From JACQFK01 sp041482015 (GTDB lineage: Bacteria > Planctomycetota > MHYJ01 > JACPRB01), in assembly GCA_041482015.1 (NCBI GenBank), contig JBGPCZ010000048.1:1-34466 (forward strand): a stretch of 34,466 nt of DNA. Direction: 5' to 3'. Below the pieces are notes generated by a model. The model saw nothing but the letters and a program-made list of their open reading frames with translations, was not told where the DNA came from and did no database searches. Shown here one piece after another: positions 24,625 to 32,445 of this stretch (position 1 is the stretch's first letter; each line of letters starts with the position of its first letter). Position numbers and translations under genes: made by a program.

Positions 24625-24658
24625 CCCATGGACGCGCCGGCCGTTGCCGTGAGCAACG
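24622..24658 (+). other. In-frame TGA followed by a SECIS-like hairpin
   Basis: TGA at 24622-24624 is followed after 17 bases by a perfect hairpin, CGTTGC (24642-24647), loop CGTGA, GCAACG (24653-24658). The loop starts 23 bases after the TGA, and its second base is G. As I recall, bacterial SECIS elements lie within the coding sequence directly after the UGA with the apical loop roughly 16-37 bases away and a G among the first loop bases. The fit is suggestive, but a six-pair stem can occur by chance. No selB, selA, selD or tRNA-Sec gene is in this window. Confidence 0.3.
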
Positions 24659-25029
24659 ATGGGAAGAAGATGGCCGCGGCGTGGATGGACATGCGCGGCG
24701 GCAACCGCGACGTGCAATGGACCCTCGGCACCGCCGGCAAGTTCGCGCCGGAGACCACGGTCCACGACGACACCAAGAACACGCAGGGGCACCCCTCGCT
24801 CGCGTTCGACGCCGAGGGCACGGCGTGGTGCGCGTGGGAGGACATGAGGCTGGGACCGAACGCGCAGCGCATCTACGCGGCGGACTCCAGGTCGAAGAAA
24901 AACATCGCGGTGAGCGGCGACTCTGAAGGCAAGTGCGGCTACCCGAGCCTCGCCTTCGGCGGCGGCGTCCTGGGAGTCGCCTATGAATCCGGGCCGGGCG
25001 TCTCGTTCCGGATCCTTTCGGGAAACTGA
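24628..25029 (+). CDS. Asp-box propeller protein, 3' part after the in-frame TGA
   Basis: 133 residues from ATG 24628, in the same frame as the gene ending at 24624. It supplies the remaining blades (MDAPAVAVSNDGKKMAAAWMD, GHPSLAFDAEGTAWCAWED, CGYPSLAFGGGVLGVAYES) and has no signal peptide or fold of its own, so it is not an independent gene. No convincing ribosome site sits at proper distance from the ATG, though the TGA-CCC-ATG spacing would allow reinitiation. Joined, the two parts make a propeller of about 379 residues. Its stop overlaps the start of the DUF1549/DUF1553 cytochrome by one base (TGATG), so the whole unit is cotranscribed with the cytochrome/DUF1501 pair. Confidence 0.65.
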   Translation: MDAPAVAVSNDGKKMAAAWMDMRGGNRDVQWTLGTAGKFAPETTVHDDTKNTQGHPSLAFDAEGTAWCAWEDMRLGPNAQRIYAADSRSKKNIAVSGDSEGKCGYPSLAFGGGVLGVAYESGPGVSFRILSGN

Positions 25030-27341
25030 TGCGACTCCTGCTTCTTCTCCTGCCCCTGGGAGCGACGGCTGCGGCCGCCCAGGAATCGGACCGCGAGCGG
25101 CTCGATTTCTTCGAGCAGAAGATCCGCCCCATCCTCGCGGACCGCTGCTACAAATGCCACAGCGCGGAGTCCCGTCCCATCAAGGGCGGCCTGCTCCTGG
25201 ACAGCCGCGACGCGGTCCTCCGCGGCGGCGAGGGCGGCCCGGCGGTCGTGCCGGGCGACCCCGAGCGGAGCCCGCTCATCCGCGCGATCCGCTACACCGA
25301 CACCGAGGTGCAGATGCCCCCCAAGGCGCGGCTGACGCCGGAACAGGTGGCGGACTTCGAGAGGTGGGTCCGCATGGGCGCCCCCGCGCCCGCCGCGAAG
25401 GCCGACACCGGCCCCGCGAAGGCACCCATCGACTACGCCGCCGCGCGCCGGTTCTGGTCGTTCCGTCCCGTGGCCGCGCCGCCTCCCCCCACCGTGACGT
25501 CAAAGAACTGGCCCCGCACCGACATCGACCGCTTCATCCTGGCGAAGCTGGAGGAGCAGGGACGCGCGCCGGCCGCGGATGCCGATCGCCGCACGCTCCT
25601 TCGCCGCGCGACGTTCGACCTGCTGGGCCTTCCGCCGACGCCCGAAGAGGTCGAGCAGTTCGTGAACGATCCCTCGCCGGAGGCCTTCTCGCGCGTGGTC
25701 GACCGCCTGCTCGCCTCTCCTCACTACGGCGAGCGCTGGGGCCGCCACTGGCTCGACGTCGTGCGCTACGCCGACACCGCCGGCGACAACGCCGACTTCC
25801 CCGTCCCCCAGGCCCACAAGTACCGCGACTACGTCATCGACTCGTTCAACCGCGACACGCCCTACGACGAGTTCGTCCGCGAGCAGGTCGCGGGCGACCT
25901 TATGGACTCGGCCGGCGAGGAGGAGCGCTGCCGGAGGATCGTCGCGACCGGCTTCATCGCGATCGCCCGCCGCTTCGGCCTGGAGCCCGACGCGGAGATC
26001 CACCTCACGATCGACGACACGATCGACACGCTGGGTCGCTCCGTCCTCGGCATGACGCTCGGCTGCGCTCGCTGCCACGACCACAAGTTCGACCCGGTGC
26101 CGACGGAGGACTACTACGCGCTCTACGGGGTCTTCAAAAGCTCGCGGTACCCATTCCCCGGCGGCGAGCGGATGAAATACCAGAAGGACTTCGTGCCGCT
26201 GATCCCCCGCGAGAAGGCCGACGAGGTGCTCAAGCCGTTCGAGGAGAAGTACGCGGTGCTCGACGCCGAGGTCCGCGCGCTCAAGGAATCGCTCGCCGCC
26301 GCGGAGAAGGACGCCGTGAAGGCGCGCCTCGACGAGCTCAAGAAGGCGCTGGGCGAAGCGTCGAAGAAGCGCGCGGAGCTGGTCAAGCGGCGCCCCGAGA
26401 TCGACGACGCCTACGCGCTCGCCGAGGGGACTCCATCGAACGCCCGGGTCCACCTGAAAGGGAGCCCGACCAGCCTCGGGGCCGAGGTGCCCCGCCGGTT
26501 CCTCCAGGTCCTCGGCGGCCAGCCGCTCGCCGACGCCGCGGGTGGAAGCGGCCGCCTCGGGCTGGCCCGCTGGCTGACCGACCCGGCCAACCCGCTGACC
26601 GCGCGCGTCATGGTCAACCGGATCTGGCAGCACCATTTCGGCCAAGGGATCGTCCAGACGCCCAGCGTCTTCGGCAAGCAGGGGCTGCCGCCCACGCACC
26701 CCGAGCTCCTCGACCATCTCGCTTCCGAGTTCATGAAGAATGGCTGGTCGATCAAGGCCCTGCACCGCCGGATCATGCTCTCCCGCACCTACCAAGTCTC
26801 GGCCGCCGGCGACGGCTTCCCGCGGCGGAGGCTGGACGCGGAATCGTTGCGCGACGCGATGCTTGCCGTCAGCGGATCGCTGGACCGCACCCCCGGAGGA
26901 GCCCACGCCTTTCCACCCCGCGACCAGAGGGACTTCTCGCAGGCCTCGCCATTTTACGCGGTCTACGAGACCCACCGCCGGAGCGTCTACCTCATGCAGC
27001 AGCGGTTGAAGAAGCATCCCTTCCTGGCACTCTTCGACGGTCCCGACACGAACGCGAGCACCGCGGCGCGGACACAGACGCTCACCCCGCTCCAGGCCCT
27101 CTTCATGATGAACTCGACGTTCACGCGCGAGCAGGCCGGGAAGTTCGCCGCCCGGATCCGCCGCGAGGCCGGCGACGACCGGGCGCGCATCGACCTCGCC
27201 CACCGGCTGGCCTTCGGCCGTCCCGCGACGACCGAAGAGATCGAGGCGGGCGAGGCGTTCCTCCGCGGCCCGGGCGACGGGCGCTGGACGGGCTACGCGC
27301 GCGTCCTCCTGTGCAGCAACGAATTCATGTTCGTGGATTGA
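25029..27341 (+). CDS. PSCyt1-DUF1549-DUF1553 cytochrome-type protein
   Basis: 770 residues with a Sec signal (MRLLLLLLPLGATAAAA). An N-terminal planctomycete cytochrome domain has one haem motif CYKCH (Cys40-His44) and the VPGDPERSPLIRAI...MPPKA block. DUF1549 (PSCyt2) follows from about 165 to 370 (DIDRFILAKLEEQG, RRATFDLLGLPPTPEE, GERWGRHWLDVVRYADT, GMTLGCARCHDHKFDP, a second CXXCH). DUF1553 (PSD1) is at about 500-770 (GLARWLTDPANPLTARVMVNR, LHRRIMLSRTYQ, LLCSNEFMFVD). A short helical charged insert of about 60 residues separates them. These proteins are hallmarks of Planctomycetota; their reaction is unknown, and they nearly always pair with a DUF1501 gene, as here. Confidence 0.92.
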   Translation: MRLLLLLLPLGATAAAAQESDRERLDFFEQKIRPILADRCYKCHSAESRPIKGGLLLDSRDAVLRGGEGGPAVVPGDPERSPLIRAIRYTDTEVQMPPKARLTPEQVADFERWVRMGAPAPAAKADTGPAKAPIDYAAARRFWSFRPVAAPPPPTVTSKNWPRTDIDRFILAKLEEQGRAPAADADRRTLLRRATFDLLGLPPTPEEVEQFVNDPSPEAFSRVVDRLLASPHYGERWGRHWLDVVRYADTAGDNADFPVPQAHKYRDYVIDSFNRDTPYDEFVREQVAGDLMDSAGEEERCRRIVATGFIAIARRFGLEPDAEIHLTIDDTIDTLGRSVLGMTLGCARCHDHKFDPVPTEDYYALYGVFKSSRYPFPGGERMKYQKDFVPLIPREKADEVLKPFEEKYAVLDAEVRALKESLAAAEKDAVKARLDELKKALGEASKKRAELVKRRPEIDDAYALAEGTPSNARVHLKGSPTSLGAEVPRRFLQVLGGQPLADAAGGSGRLGLARWLTDPANPLTARVMVNRIWQHHFGQGIVQTPSVFGKQGLPPTHPELLDHLASEFMKNGWSIKALHRRIMLSRTYQVSAAGDGFPRRRLDAESLRDAMLAVSGSLDRTPGGAHAFPPRDQRDFSQASPFYAVYETHRRSVYLMQQRLKKHPFLALFDGPDTNASTAARTQTLTPLQALFMMNSTFTREQAGKFAARIRREAGDDRARIDLAHRLAFGRPATTEEIEAGEAFLRGPGDGRWTGYARVLLCSNEFMFVD

Positions 27342-27348
27342 GGATCCG

Positions 27349-28743
27349 ATGAGCCACACCGACTGCGGTTGTTCGCGTCGCCAGGCGATCCGTTCGCTGG
27401 TCGGCGGCTCGCTCCTCATGCCCGGCATCATGGCTCAACTCCTCGCGGACGAAGAGGGGGGCCGCGACCCGCTCGCGCCGCGCGCCCCCCACTTCCCCGC
27501 GAAGGCCAACCGGGTGATCTTCGTTTTCCTCTCGGGCGGCTTCTCGCAGCTCGACACGTTCGACTACAAGCCGCGGCTCGTGGCCGACCACGGGAAGGAA
27601 GTGTCCGAGAACGGCGCGCACGGCAAGAAGCTCAAGCTCGTCAAGCCGTACTGGGAATTCAAGCCGCGCGGGCAATGCGGAATGCTGGTGAGCGAGCTCT
27701 TCCCCCACCTCGCGCGCCGCGCCGATGACCTCTGCATTATCCGTTCGATGAAGTCCGACCACCGCGACCACACCGAGGGCACGCTGGGAATTCATACGGG
27801 CTCCGTCACATTCTCACGGCCGAGCCTCGGCTCCTGGGTGAGCTACGGATTGGGCACGCTCAACCGGAACCTGCCGTCCTTCATGGTGATCGCGCCTTAT
27901 CTCCCGTTCGGCGGCGAGCAGTCCTGGTCCGCCGATTTCCTCCCGGGCACGCACCAGGGAACACGCGTGCAACCCGGCGTGGAGCCGGTCCCGAACCTGA
28001 AGCCGCCCGCCCCGGATTCGCAGCCGTCGGAACTGGAATTGCTGGAGGCCACCAACCGCGCGCACTTCGCCCGCCGCGAGGGCGACCCCGCCCTCGCCGC
28101 GAGGATCCGCTCGTTTGAGATGGCCTTCGCGATGCAGAAGGAGGCCCCCGAGGCGTTCGATCTCTCACGGGAGACGGACGCGACGATGCGGCTTTACGGC
28201 GCCGAGCGCGGGAGGACGTCGGGCTTCGGCTGGCAGTGCCTCGTCGCACGCCGGCTGGCCGAGCGGGGAGTCCGGTTCATCGAGCTGGTCGAGCGCGGCC
28301 AGGGGATGTACGACAGCTGGGACTCCCACGAGAACCTGGTGGCCGACCACACGCGGCGCGCGAAGGCGGCCGACCAGCCGGTGGCGGCGCTCATCGAGGA
28401 CCTCAAGGCGCGCGGCATGCTGGAGGACACCCTCGTCGTCATCACGAGCGAGTTCGGCCGCCCGCCGTTCGAGGACGGCGCGGCCGGCAAGGGGCGGTCC
28501 CACCAGATCTCGGCCTTCACGTCGATCCTCGCGGGGGGCGGCGCGAAAGAGGGCTTCGTGTACGGCGCGACCGACGACTACGGGATCAACGTCACGGAGA
28601 ATCCCGTGCACGTCCACGACTTCCACGCCACCCTTCTGCACCTCGTGGGCCTCGACCACGAGCGGCTCACCTACCGGCACCTCGGCCGCGACTTCCGGCT
28701 GACCGACGTCGCCGGCCGCGTCGTGCGCGACGTCATCGCCTGA
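27349..28743 (+). CDS. DUF1501 family protein (Tat-exported, alkaline-phosphatase-like fold)
   Basis: 464 residues. The N-terminus CSRRQAIRSLVGGSLLMPG is a Tat-type signal. The sulfatase/phosphatase-like core shows KANRVIFVFLSGGFSQLDTFDYKP near 52, SMKSDHRDHTEG near 133, GVRFIELVERGQGMYDSWDSH near 305, VVITSEFGRPPFEDG near 362, GRSHQISAFTSILAGGG near 382 and VHDFHATLLHLVGLDHERLTY near 424. These His/Asp/Glu blocks are usual for the family. GAGGAT precedes the ATG, seven bases after the DUF1549/DUF1553 stop. The pair is a standard planctomycete operon of unknown substrate. Its 3' end overlaps the convergent propeller gene by 11 bases. Confidence 0.92.
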   Translation: MSHTDCGCSRRQAIRSLVGGSLLMPGIMAQLLADEEGGRDPLAPRAPHFPAKANRVIFVFLSGGFSQLDTFDYKPRLVADHGKEVSENGAHGKKLKLVKPYWEFKPRGQCGMLVSELFPHLARRADDLCIIRSMKSDHRDHTEGTLGIHTGSVTFSRPSLGSWVSYGLGTLNRNLPSFMVIAPYLPFGGEQSWSADFLPGTHQGTRVQPGVEPVPNLKPPAPDSQPSELELLEATNRAHFARREGDPALAARIRSFEMAFAMQKEAPEAFDLSRETDATMRLYGAERGRTSGFGWQCLVARRLAERGVRFIELVERGQGMYDSWDSHENLVADHTRRAKAADQPVAALIEDLKARGMLEDTLVVITSEFGRPPFEDGAAGKGRSHQISAFTSILAGGGAKEGFVYGATDDYGINVTENPVHVHDFHATLLHLVGLDHERLTYRHLGRDFRLTDVAGRVVRDVIA

Positions 28744-30046
28744 GCGCGAGGGCCAAGCCGAGCGCCGCCACCCCCGCGACCCACCCGATCTCACCCGTCG
28801 ACCCGCAGCCGCACTTGTGATGGCTGCTTCCGCCTGATCCCGGGGACGACGCGGGAGACGAGGGCGAGGGTGCGGGCGCCGGAGCGGGCGGAGGCGGCGC
28901 GGGAGGCGGAGGCGACCCGCCACCCGCGGACAGCTTGTAGAGGTACACGTCCTGGTCGACCGCGTTCACCGCGACAAACGCGTTCTTCGAAGGGCTGTAG
29001 CGAAACCGTCCGAACGTGCCGTTCGAATTGGGCCCCGTCGGTGTGACGGTGTTCGTGGCGGCCGGCGTCATCTGGGTCCAGACGAGCGTGTCCATGTCGA
29101 GCGTGTAGACGTCCGCCCCGCCCTTCCACGCCACGAACTTGTCGACCGACGGGTCGTAGACGAAGCCGGGACTGTTCGAGCCGAGGATCCCGGTCGCGCC
29201 GGTGGTCGTCAGCTTGACCCCCGTGATGCTCCCCGTCGCGGCGATGTCCCACGACCACACCTCGCCATTCCCGACCGCCACGAGCTTCCTGCGCTTCGGA
29301 TCGATGTCGGCGGTCTTGTAGTAGTCGAGATACGTCCCGGTCCACTGGTCGCCGTGCGCGGTCCACGTGTTCGCGGCCGGGTCGAACTCGATGAGCCAGG
29401 ACGAGAGGCCGCCGTGCTGCCAGACGTGGCCCGTCTTCGAATCGACCGCCGTGATCGATCCGATCAGGTTGTTGGCCAACGTGTCGGCGAACTTCTGCGT
29501 CTCCCACGTTCCGGAGCCGAAATTGAACGCGTCGACGTGCTGAGTCCCGGTCTGCCCGCTCTGGTAGAACCCGGCACCACCGAACGTGCAGAACCGGTCG
29601 ACGGGCGCGGGAAGGTATTGCAGGTAGTTGTAGGTGTGCCGCGAGCAGGGCCCTCCGTCCGGTGCGTAGGCCGTGTCCTTCGCGGGTGGATCGCTGGGGT
29701 TCGACACGCGCTGCCACGCGAGCGTGTTGAGGTCGAAGACGTAGATCTCGTTGCCCGCGTAGCCGCCGTGGCCGCCGCCCCAGACGAGGAGCCGGTCCCT
29801 CTGGGAATCGAACGCCCCGCCGCTCCAGTCGTTCATGACCGCGGAAACGCCCTCCACGGCGCTGTACGAGGCGGTCCGCGTGGGGTCGGGGTCGAGGGAC
29901 TTCATATGGGAATTGGGGACCTGGTACCATTCCCCGGGCTGAAGGCTGTCGATCGCGTTCGCCGCGGGGGCCTTGCGCGCCTCCGCGGAACTCCAGGTCA
30001 GAAGCATCATGCCCGCCAGGGCGACCGCCGTCCGGCGCATCATCAT
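28733..30046 (-). CDS. Secreted beta-propeller with Cys/helix/Arg-Arg C-terminal tail
   Basis: 437 residues. A signal peptide (ALAGMMLLTWSSAEARK) is followed by a kelch/galactose-oxidase-like propeller (WYQVPNSHMKSLDPDPT, SGGAFDSQRDRLLVWGGGHG, NEIYVFDLNTLAWQRV, GSGTWETQ, DTLVWTQM). A Pro/Ala/Ser-rich linker at about 380-407 leads to a tail with KCGCGS, a hydrophobic helix (WVAGVAALGLALAL) and final Arg-Arg. This tripartite end resembles MYXO-CTERM/GlyGly-CTERM sorting tails, in which the protein is anchored or processed at the cell surface. The propeller is a paralogue of that in the next gene upstream (30060-31847), sharing the order of blocks. GGGAGGAGACC precedes the ATG at 30046. No catalytic metal site was recognised. 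Confidence 0.8.
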   Translation of the reverse strand: MMMRRTAVALAGMMLLTWSSAEARKAPAANAIDSLQPGEWYQVPNSHMKSLDPDPTRTASYSAVEGVSAVMNDWSGGAFDSQRDRLLVWGGGHGGYAGNEIYVFDLNTLAWQRVSNPSDPPAKDTAYAPDGGPCSRHTYNYLQYLPAPVDRFCTFGGAGFYQSGQTGTQHVDAFNFGSGTWETQKFADTLANNLIGSITAVDSKTGHVWQHGGLSSWLIEFDPAANTWTAHGDQWTGTYLDYYKTADIDPKRRKLVAVGNGEVWSWDIAATGSITGVKLTTTGATGILGSNSPGFVYDPSVDKFVAWKGGADVYTLDMDTLVWTQMTPAATNTVTPTGPNSNGTFGRFRYSPSKNAFVAVNAVDQDVYLYKLSAGGGSPPPPAPPPPAPAPAPSPSSPASSPGSGGSSHHKCGCGSTGEIGWVAGVAALGLALALRR

Positions 30047-30059
30047 GGTCTCCTCCCGC

Positions 30060-31847
30060 TCACTTGGGCAACTTGAAAAAGTGGACGTTCTCGTCGATCG
30101 AGGTCACGAGGATGAAGGCGTCGACCGCCGGCACGTAGCGCCAGCGTCCATAGGTCCCGGTCTCGTACTGGCCGTTCGACGTGGCCGCGGGCGCGCCCGG
30201 CGCGTCGTACCGGGTCCAAGCCTTCGTACCGGGATCGAGCGCGTAGACCGCACCGCCCGCCCAACCCACGATCCGGTCGGCCACCGGATCGTAATCGAGG
30301 CCGGGAGACGCGCTGCCCACGAACGCGTCCCCTCCCGTGGTCTTCCAGGTCTCCTGCACCGGGTCCGGTATCTGGAGATCGTAGGCGACCACTTTTCCCT
30401 CGCCGACCATCACGAGGTTCCGGCGCTTCGTGTCGACCGCACTCGTGTATCGCCCGAAGGCATCGTCGGAGGAGTGCTTCGTCCACGCGTTCGCGTCGTA
30501 GTCATAGGAGTACAGCCCGCGAGCGCCGGGGTTCGTCTCGGCCCACCAGACCTTCCGCGTCACCGGGTCATAGGAGCAGAGGTTCATGACGAAGGTGGGC
30601 GGCCGCGAGCCCGAGGCTTTCCGGTCCGACCACTTCAGGGTGGCGAAGTCGAACGTCCAGGGGCTGTCGGCCAGGACCATCTTCTCCCCGGCCGGCCTCG
30701 CGAGGTCGCCGCCCAGGCCGAAGAACCGGTCGGCGTGCGCGATGTAGGCCAGGCCGTTGTAGGTCGCGCGGGCGTTCGGATGGCCGTCGGCGTTGACCTG
30801 CTGTCCGAGGGACGGCGCGCGAGAGGGATCGGTCAGCCGTTCCCACGCAAGCGACTCGACGTCGAACGCGTAGAGCTCGTTCCCGTAGTAACTCGTGAAC
30901 CCGCCGCCCCAGAGGACGAGCCGGTTCCGCCGCGTGTCGAGCGCCCCGCCGCTCCACGCATTGACGACGCTGACGGGACCGCTCTGGCCCCGGATCCCGA
31001 GGTGCTTCGTCGGATCGGGGACAACGCTCTTCATCCGCGAGTCCGGGACCGACATCCAGCTGTTGGGCACCATCGACTGGATCCGTGCGGCGGCCAGGGA
31101 GCGGGCGACGGGATCCTCGCCGGCCGAGGTGACGGCGTACTGGCCCGCGGCGACCTCGGCGGACTTCTTGTCGATCAGCCGCGTGAGCCGGACGCGCCCC
31201 TTCTCGACCTCGAGCCGCGTCGAGCCGTCCCTCACCGCGAGCGTGAACTTCGTTCCGACCACCCTTGCCTCGCCCTCGCTCGTGCGGATCACCATCGGTT
31301 GATCGGCGGGCTGCTTCGCGACGTCCGCCACGATCGAGCCGCGGGCCGCGAAGAGCCTCTTGCCGCCGGCCACCTCGACCGAGCGCACCTGCGTCTGCGG
31401 AGAAAGCTCGATCCGCGTCCCATCGTCGTAGCGGATCACGGCGCCCCGGCCGTTCGTCTCCACTCCCTGCCCCGCGAAGAGCTTGGCGACGTCGCCCCCC
31501 GCGCGTTCGACGACGGCGATCGGGAGCGGCTCGTCCTTTGACATCAAGAGGAAGCCCGCGATCCCCGCGAGGATCGCCGCGGCCGTCCCGACCAGGAGCT
31601 TCCACGGCGCCCGCGGGCGCGGGGGTGGCGCCGGGCGGCGGCGCGACGCGGTCGCCGTCATCGTCTCCGACAGCAGGCCCCGCTGGCGGCAGAGCGACAC
31701 GTAGAGGTCGCGCCGCGTCCTGTTCCCGGGTTCCCTGAGCTCGGCGTTCAGCGTCGCGTCCTCGTCGGGCGAGGTCGCGCCGTCGAGGAAGCGGAGGACG
31801 AGCGCGGCGAACGCGTCGTCATCGCCGGCGAATCTCTTCTCAGGCAT
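30060..31847 (-). CDS. FecR-type anti-sigma factor fused to a beta-propeller
   Basis: 595 residues. The cytoplasmic N-terminus (1-80) includes FAALVLRFLDGATSPDEDATLNAEL-like helices expected to bind a sigma factor. A membrane helix is at about 83-103. A FecR domain occupies about 110-260 (VAKLFAGQGVETNGRGAVI, IELSPQTQVRSVEV, RVVGTKFTLAV, LEVEKGRVRLTR). From about 270 it continues as a propeller (SWMSVPDSRMKSVVPDPT, SGGALDTRRNRLVLWGGG, NELYAFDVESLAWERL) matching the secreted protein of the next gene. The start overlaps the sigma gene end by eight bases. The fusion suggests that the propeller is the sensor, relaying ligand state through FecR to the sigma factor. This architecture is unusual to my knowledge. 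Confidence 0.82.
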   Translation of the reverse strand: MPEKRFAGDDDAFAALVLRFLDGATSPDEDATLNAELREPGNRTRRDLYVSLCRQRGLLSETMTATASRRRPAPPPRPRAPWKLLVGTAAAILAGIAGFLLMSKDEPLPIAVVERAGGDVAKLFAGQGVETNGRGAVIRYDDGTRIELSPQTQVRSVEVAGGKRLFAARGSIVADVAKQPADQPMVIRTSEGEARVVGTKFTLAVRDGSTRLEVEKGRVRLTRLIDKKSAEVAAGQYAVTSAGEDPVARSLAAARIQSMVPNSWMSVPDSRMKSVVPDPTKHLGIRGQSGPVSVVNAWSGGALDTRRNRLVLWGGGFTSYYGNELYAFDVESLAWERLTDPSRAPSLGQQVNADGHPNARATYNGLAYIAHADRFFGLGGDLARPAGEKMVLADSPWTFDFATLKWSDRKASGSRPPTFVMNLCSYDPVTRKVWWAETNPGARGLYSYDYDANAWTKHSSDDAFGRYTSAVDTKRRNLVMVGEGKVVAYDLQIPDPVQETWKTTGGDAFVGSASPGLDYDPVADRIVGWAGGAVYALDPGTKAWTRYDAPGAPAATSNGQYETGTYGRWRYVPAVDAFILVTSIDENVHFFKLPK

Positions 31848-32340
31848 GCTGGCCTCGCATGCACTCCAGGAGGGCCCGGTGGATGCGGGCCAGCGTCACG
31901 TAGACCGTGTTGACCGGCTGGGCCAGCTTCTCAGCGAGGTCCTTGCCGCTGAGGTCGTCGCGGTAGCGGAGCTCGACGACCTGCCGCGACCGGGCGGGGA
32001 GCCGCTGGAGGCACGTGCGGAGCGCCGCGGAGGCCGGCCCCTCGTCCGCCTCGTCCCAGTGGCAATCGAGGACGTCGAGGACGGCCGTGTCGAGCGCGCG
32101 CGGCGCCTTTTGAATCCGGCGAAGCGCGTTCATCGCCTCGAGGCGCGCGATCCGGCGGGCCCACGGCGCGAAGCCGGCGACGTCGCCCAGCTCGTCGCGC
32201 TTCTTGAGCGCGACCAGGGTGGCATCCTGGAAGACGTCCTCGGCCAGGTGGGCGTCGCGGACGATGGAGCCGATGTAGCCGAGCAGCATCGCGCGCTGCG
32301 CGAGGAGCAGCCGGACCAGGACGTCCTGCTCGACGGTCAT
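31840..32340 (-). CDS. ECF RNA polymerase sigma factor (module 2)
   Basis: 166 residues from ATG 32340. Region 2 is seen in AHLAEDVFQDATLVALKKRDE and FAPWARRIARLEAMNALRR, and region 4 in LQRLPARSRQVVELRY and the helix-turn-helix LSGKDLAEKLAQPVNTVYVTL. It looks like the planctomycete/verrucomicrobial ECF group that pairs with FecR-type membrane proteins. ATG 32340 is favoured over an in-frame GTG at 32346 because AGGGTG sits just before it. It overlaps the FecR-propeller gene by eight bases, so sigma and anti-sigma are made together. It is not closely similar to the other sigma factor of the window (20581-21111). Confidence 0.85.
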   Translation of the reverse strand: MTVEQDVLVRLLLAQRAMLLGYIGSIVRDAHLAEDVFQDATLVALKKRDELGDVAGFAPWARRIARLEAMNALRRIQKAPRALDTAVLDVLDCHWDEADEGPASAALRTCLQRLPARSRQVVELRYRDDLSGKDLAEKLAQPVNTVYVTLARIHRALLECMRGQHA

Positions 32341-32445
32341 TCGCACCCTAGCCTACGTCGGAAGGGTCCGGGAACTGTACACGAATCGCCGGCGGCCAAC
32401 GCTTCCGGGCCGGCCGCGTTAAACCCTGTGAAAGGGAGGCCGACC

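Noticed and set aside
25500..27431. 643-codon minus-strand open frame opposite the DUF1549/DUF1553 gene
   Set aside because: Low-complexity Arg/Val/Glu/Leu composition and no motifs; the sense gene is unmistakable.
32371..32375. GGAAC as a possible ECF -35 element in the sigma/secretin-like divergent gap
   Set aside because: No matching -10 element at 16-17 bases; a five-base match is expected by chance.
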